The position numbers were made by a program, and so were the translations under genes. Of a stretch of DNA of 64,000 nt, positions 59,394 through 64,000 are shown in pieces. The stretch spans positions 682,001 to 746,000 of the forward strand of contig OX596346.1 of assembly GCA_951394405.1 (NCBI GenBank). The letters run 5' to 3'. This stretch comes from Coprinellus micaceus (Eukaryota; Basidiomycota; Agaricomycetes; Agaricales; Psathyrellaceae). The notes beneath the pieces were generated by a model, which saw only the letters and a program-made list of their open reading frames with translations, did no database searches and was not told the origin of the DNA. How positions within the stretch are numbered: position 1 is the first letter of the stretch; each line of letters begins with the position of its first letter.

Positions 59394-60739
59394 TCACATT
59401 CTACGCTTCCAAGACCAGGTACCTCGCCCTCAACCACGGGCGCGCCTGTCCAATCAACGGTGGTTGGCTATCGTACATCGTAAACTCGGCAGATAGACCG
59501 AGAATCCTCTTCCCAAACCCCCGACACCTGGTTGCGAGGTCTTCCGATACTCTGTCGCTCTTTGTCGCTTCGAATGCCGCCAGGGTGCTCAAAGCTTTCG
59601 ACCTCAATCTAGACACCGAGTCTACAGCACCTCGAATTGAGCACGCCAGATCTTTGACAATTGGCTTAACTAGGGACGCGCAGGCGCTGACTCGCCTCAG
59701 ACTGGTACAACCAGTCACTCCCGAGATTATTGAAGACGTCTCTCGGATCCACTCCCTCAACACCCTGCTTATTTGCATTGGGCTTGACTCGGAGTACATT
59801 CCACTCTCTCCCCTTGCAAAGCTTCCCGCGCTCGAGGCGTTACGCATCGTCCAAGCAGTCAACCAGAGCGACCGAACGCTAGCCGAGAAGCTCCCGCCCA
59901 ACCTCGGTATTCAACCCCTTATTTCCCAAGATTCTAAGCTGAAGAACCTCAGAGAGCTTCATGTAATGGCGAACGGCACAACCCAATATCTGATAGCGTC
60001 AGAACTGCTACCCCAAAGCCTAGAGATCCTCGAGCTGGAAGTCCTCCCCGACGTCTTGAACGTCCAGATGCTCCTAATCCCTCTCGTAGTCGGCATCTAC
60101 GCGCACCGCAATCGCTCCTTGGTGTCGTTGAAGGCAACTACCTTCAAGGGGATGCGAGTTGCAGTCGATGCGAGAGCACTGGAACCCCTTCGTGCGGACC
60201 CTCGGTTTAAGATCGACTCTTTCATCACAGGGATCGCCAAGTTACAACACCTCGGCGTGCTCACCATCTGGGGCCTTCCCATCATCGGAACCGACGCGAC
60301 CGTGAGGCTGCTCGAAGTCGCCCAGGGTCTGCCCAACTTAAACCACCTGGCTGTGGTCCCTGTTCAGGTATCCAGACTTCCCGCGGACAACCTAGAGATG
60401 CCGCCGCTCCAATCGCTCGAGGCAATTTCCAAATGCAACCCTCGACTGACGGAGTTGCAAACCTGGGTGGAGATCACGGACGTCCCTCCCATCCCGAGCG
60501 ATCACACCTCAAGACATGGCCTTGTGAGCCTTTCACTCTCCATGGGACTTTCAACAAGCTACCAAGCTCTCACAACGCAGCAGAAATTCAATTTAGTGCA
60601 GTACCTCGATGCTCTCTTCCCCAAAGCGAACTTTGAAGACTGGGGCGGTGGCACGCCGGAGGAGGACTTCTGGAGGTTCGTGCAGGAGTCGTTGTCCTTC
60701 CTCCGAAAGGGCCGGGCAGACCCTGCGAGGCGACCTTGA

Positions 60740-61252
60740 ATAATCATCGTGACCATCTGGTGCATACCGGTGACAATTTATAGACGACTTCCCTTGACAT
60801 AGCCAACGAATAAGACGGTCGTAGTCCGCGTCCACGTCTCCCACTTGCGCGTAACCCAACTTCTTTCTGATTCGACAGTACAAGGTCCAAAACCTCAAAA
60901 AAACTCGCATTCTCGGGTGTCCCACTTCTTTCAATGGAAACCGCCCACCGGCTACTCAAAATAGCTCAAGGCCTACCTCTTTTGGACCGCCTCGTTATAA
61001 CCCCGGAATCGATAACCAACTTGTAGGCCCTCGAGGGCGAAATACGATAATGTTCAGCCAGGAACGGCTTAGGGCTTACAGCATGAACGTGGATAGAAGG
61101 CAAGGGGGGGGGGGATGACGGGCACTAGGAAGAAGAGTGTTGCATAGGGTACTAACGATCGGAATTTGGGGGGTACGGCCGCGCAGTTCCTGAAACTGCT
61201 TGGCGGTCGGACATCGTGGTGAGGGCGCTGACCATCCGCGACCCAGATTTAT
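60740..61252. other. Convergent spacer after FB8, with poly-G tract
   Basis: 513 bp between the FB8 end (plus) and the STAND gene end (minus). A run of about 10 G lies at about 61106-61115. The minus-strand frames at 60593-60959 are antisense to the FB8 end and are not supported. Confidence 0.4.
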
Positions 61253-63652
61253 CTATTCGTTGACCAGATCAGCAGCACTACGGCTTAGAACGCGGGCCTG
61301 TGACTTACAATTCCCATAATGGTACGAAGTTGCAGGATAATCGTCTGATGGGTCGAAGGGAAAGGTGTCGTGATTGATCTTGCTCCCCTGCTTCGCGACC
61401 ATTTCTTCGACCATTCGCTTTGCAGTCTCAATCCGACCGACGTCAGCTTCGGTCAGTTTTTGACCCGCATCCTCCAAGAGTTCGGCCTTTCCAGAACGAA
61501 GCATCGTTGACTCAATGTCCACGATATGCGGGCGCAGATGTGCTCACCGATATAGTAGCCCAGGATGCAGCCAATCGCGATCGCCAAACATCGGCTCCAT
61601 CTAGGACGCCAACGGAGTCCACACCGGACCTAGTGGCGTCCAATACGCCTTCGCTCATTTCCCGCCGATATTGAGTCACCTCACTCGAGAGAGAAGGGCG
61701 TCAGGAAGGCAGGCTCACGAAGCAGTAGAAAAGTAAAGACTTACCAATGAAGCTTATCGATGGCCAGGTGGACCCACGGGGCTATACGGTTGTTTTGCCG
61801 CCTAAAGTGCTCACAAACGATGCACGTTACCCTCAAGTAATCAACGATGATACCAATTACTTCATCCTTCACAACGGCCTTGTCCTGTGTGCGGGTTTGT
61901 AAGTGCCGTGGTCAGAGAGTAGCAAGAGGTAGGAAGGCATTACACCTACTTCGATAGAGGCGACGATAGTCAAGAGTCCGCTGCAGAGTTCCCTCAGTCC
62001 TGTTGAGGGGGCGTCGCTCAGCACCGTTCTCTGGAGAATCTTCAGGAAGAAAGTAGCGATCGCCATGCTGACTCCCAGAATATCCGCCGTGAAAAGGAGT
62101 TTCTTCTCCAAAGCGCAGTGCAGGCGTCCGCAGCTGCATTTCGTGTCTTCCCGGGATTGTGTATAGCACGCTTGGGCTTCCACCGGGACGTGTGGCACAT
62201 TCGGGAGCCCCAAAAACACCTCCCGTCGAATGCCATGGATGCCGAGCATCCCCGCACTCGCCCCCGCACCCCTCGCACCCTGGGCCCCACCTAATAGAAT
62301 CGATTTTGTGACCGAAGACCCTGACAGAGTGATGGTCTCTTACCTACGCCAAGAGAAAACTCCTTGAACCCAATTCCACGGTTGGTGACAAAGCTATAAG
62401 TCCAGTCCGGTGCCCCACTTGTAACGAGGATGAGGAAGGGGAATGTACTACTCCCAGCGGCGCTTAACAGGACGTCCAGTGTCTCGTATCCATCTCCCCC
62501 TTGGGCTGCGTCCGTCAGAGAAATCCGCTCCAAGTTATCGATGACGACAATAATTGGGCTTGTGGGTTTAGGGTCATAACGCAGAGGGGGCGGTTCATTC
62601 TCTGAGATGAGTCGTAGCGGCTCGAGCAGGACGCTATCCAGCTGGTCACGGAGAGGCCTTGTGAAGATGTGGATGTCTCGGTCAATGGCCTCTACGACGT
62701 ATCCTGAGAAGTTCTCCAAGCCATCGAGCATGGACATCTGATACGCAAGTGTCGCCATCAAGAATTGTTTCGCTGAGTAGGCGTCCGACTCTGCGGGTGG
62801 GATGAAGGTAGCAGCAAGCGATCCAATCTTTTGGCAGGCTTCGGCGACGGAGCAAGCAACAGCACTCCTCCTTGAATCAGTCGATCCTGTTAAGAAAGCG
62901 ATTTCCTTCTTTCGATGGGATCCTCGACTGCGCTGTCGGGAGATCCAATCGAGGATGCGCCGCTGGACAGCATGCTCCGTCCTTCCCTCTATAGGGCCAA
63001 AACTGACGAACTCTTCGTCGCAATATCCGTGGATGGCGCCCAGGGTGATGTGATCTCTGTAAACTGATTGCGACGAGCCGACTTCGTTAGAGGTTTTGAC
63101 CGCCTAGTGACAACCAAGGGCCTTACTTTTGAACAAACTTAGGCCAGGCGGTCTCGGGGGCCGCGTAACAGTAGCCATAAGAAGGATCGATGCGGCGAAC
63201 TGGAGAGGGTCAGTCAGAAGGATTGATAGAGGGGCGAGCCATGGGTGGCGCCGAATAAATGATCGAACCAGTTGCGTTTGAGTACGAGGGGGAAACCTTC
63301 CAGATCGAAAGCAGAGGGAAGGTGTATTAGGCGAAGGAAGGCCTTCGTGCCAGTGTGTGAAAATGAGCACAGCCAATGCAGTGGGTCCGGAAACGTAAGG
63401 TATATGGGTTGGGAACTTGAGCGCCGCCATCTCGTACAACCCGAAGGTCCCCAATATTGCGCCCACAAACACACACACGAGCACTGCCTCACCTCGACAG
63501 AGGCAGAGTTCCACAGTATTGGGCCTCAAATGACGCAATCGCCCAGTGCCCACCCGGACCCAGGACTTGAAGGAGGGCAATACGCTGGAAAAGGACATTG
63601 CTACGAGGGCAGCGGTTGTAGTTGAGGTAGGAGAGACGCCACGCTTCGCCAT
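61253..63652 (-). CDS. Membrane-associated STAND/NACHT-like NTPase with degenerate P-loop
   Basis: Starts at 63652 (MAKRGVSPTSTTTAALVAMSF). The first exon (to about 63120) has two or three hydrophobic segments (AVLVCVFVGAILGTFGLYEMAAL; YVSGPTALAVLIFTHW; FAASILLMATVT). The second exon reads HITLGAIHGYCDEEF, a helix (EHAVQRRILDWISRQR), a Walker-A-like FLTGSTDSRRSAVACSVAEAC, FLMATLAYQMSMLDGLENFSGY and Walker B PIIVVIDNLERISL, then FLILVTSGAPDW. This order is that of NACHT/STAND proteins common in basidiomycetes. The P-loop reads G-S-T-D-S-R-R-S, so the usual Gly-Lys before Ser/Thr is missing and nucleotide binding is doubtful. Later exons (about 61869-62290, 61745-61870, about 61545-61680, 61253-61520) encode LFTADILGVSMAIATFFLKIL and a helical end. 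Exact edges of the last exons are approximate. Confidence 0.7.
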
Positions 63653-64000
63653 CCTAACCCCAAGTTAACGATGGCCACCGACTTTCAAAATGGAGCCTCG
63701 CTGGAAACCATCGGTTTTGAATTAAGGGGCGAATGGTAGTCCCCTTGCCGTCGCAGGCATCGGGCGGCCATGTCAGATGAGCCCATCGACTCATCCTGAC
63801 GTTTACACGGGGGAGGTCCACTCCGTTTATCGCTCAGGATGCGAATGTCCCTCGACCGCATAACCTCAACGATATGTTGGGGGTAAGATCAAGGCCCTGC
63901 CTTGCCAAGCACGAGACGACTCATCGGGACTTGTCGTCGGTTCCTGTCAGCGGTCGATACAGCGACGAGGAGAAATTGGACTTATTGGACTCAAGTCATT
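63653..64000. other. Upstream flank of the STAND gene, nothing recognised
   Basis: Probable promoter of the minus-strand STAND-like gene; no exon or element identified. Confidence 0.4.

Larger units (their letters stand above)
58304..60739 (+). pseudogene. FB8: F-box-like/LRR-like pseudogene, subfamily II, interrupted by a MITE
   Basis: An inverted near-duplicate of FB6 with the same exon plan. Exon 1 (58304-58369) MANTAKRKALMTRAANPAAV is intact, but the donor after the Tyr codon reads gagtgt instead of the gtatgt of FB6. Exon 2 (about 58433-58713) retains AVNSIERSVLDNAELLSNIFRYLKEL, then a 2-nt deletion relative to FB6 (ggcaact-gaatcgc for ggcaacggtgaaccgc, about 58583) shifts the frame before the AFFHAS segment. 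Exon 3 is interrupted at HWG..RFTFY by a 551-bp transposable element, after which 59394-60739 is fully open and intact (VLKAFDLNLDTES, NGTTQYLIASELLPQ, LVQYLDALFPKANFEDWGG, SLSFLRKGRADPARRP). Long intact sequence beside these lesions means inactivation is recent. A shorter product from internal starts is conceivable. Confidence 0.85.

Overview
The window looks like nuclear chromosomal DNA of a filamentous basidiomycete, probably an Agaricomycete. Genes are dense and carry many short introns (about 47-80 nt, GT..AG, with visible CTAAC/CTGAC-type branch sites). The protein set fits: an ERT1/AcuK-type regulator, a basidiomycete-style acetyl-CoA synthetase with eight introns, Pex3, a DUF4360 secreted protein, and an expanded F-box-like family. 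No bacterial operons, tRNA, rRNA or CRISPR features were seen. All exon structures were spliced by eye from splice sites, reading frame and family similarity.

Layout. 1-2 kb: an edge fragment and a small Ser-rich protein. 2.1-4.1 kb: FB1, a divergent F-box-like gene, followed by three tandem ~220-bp repeats with a covarying hairpin (4.08-4.60 kb). 5.1-6.9 kb (-): ERT1-like Zn2Cys6/PAS regulator. 7.4-10.1 kb (-): GH1 beta-glucosidase, divergent from a Gfo/Idh/MocA oxidoreductase (10.8-12.1 kb, +) that contains two micro-exons. 13.7-15.0 kb (-): HSL-type esterase. 15.3-18.0 kb (-): two proteins of unknown function. 18.4-20.4 kb (+): PEX3. 20.6-21.9 kb (+): metallophosphoesterase. 22.1-22.8 kb (-): small acidic protein. 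23.8-25.1 kb (+): tandem glyoxalase-fold genes. 25.8-26.7 kb (+): DUF4360 secreted protein. 27.2-32.9 kb (+): very large protein with a probable interrupted PH domain. 33.2-35.0 kb (-): DUF2461 protein. 35.0-37.7 kb: gene-poor. 37.7-40.2 kb (+): acetyl-CoA synthetase. 40.2-42.2 kb: gene-poor with minisatellites.

42.2-60.7 kb is the most distinctive part: a cluster of seven F-box-like/LRR-like genes (FB2-FB8) on both strands, interrupted only by a Zrg17-type zinc transporter gene (55.4-58.0 kb). FB3, FB4 and FB7 form one subfamily and FB5, FB6 and FB8 another. Two members are broken in informative ways. FB5 carries an internal ~175-bp inversion. FB8 has lost a splice donor, carries a 2-nt frameshifting deletion, and holds a 551-bp hAT-like MITE with 22-bp TIRs, an 8-bp target duplication and repeated subterminal motifs. 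The cluster is thus an actively rearranging birth-and-death gene family. 61.3-63.7 kb (-): a membrane-associated STAND-type NTPase with a degenerate P-loop.

Functional links are modest. ERT1 and acetyl-CoA synthetase both belong to growth on non-sugar carbon. The beta-glucosidase and oxidoreductase share a 648-bp divergent promoter. The F-box-like proteins would be expected to act as substrate-binding subunits of SCF ubiquitin ligases, but their substrates cannot be read from sequence.
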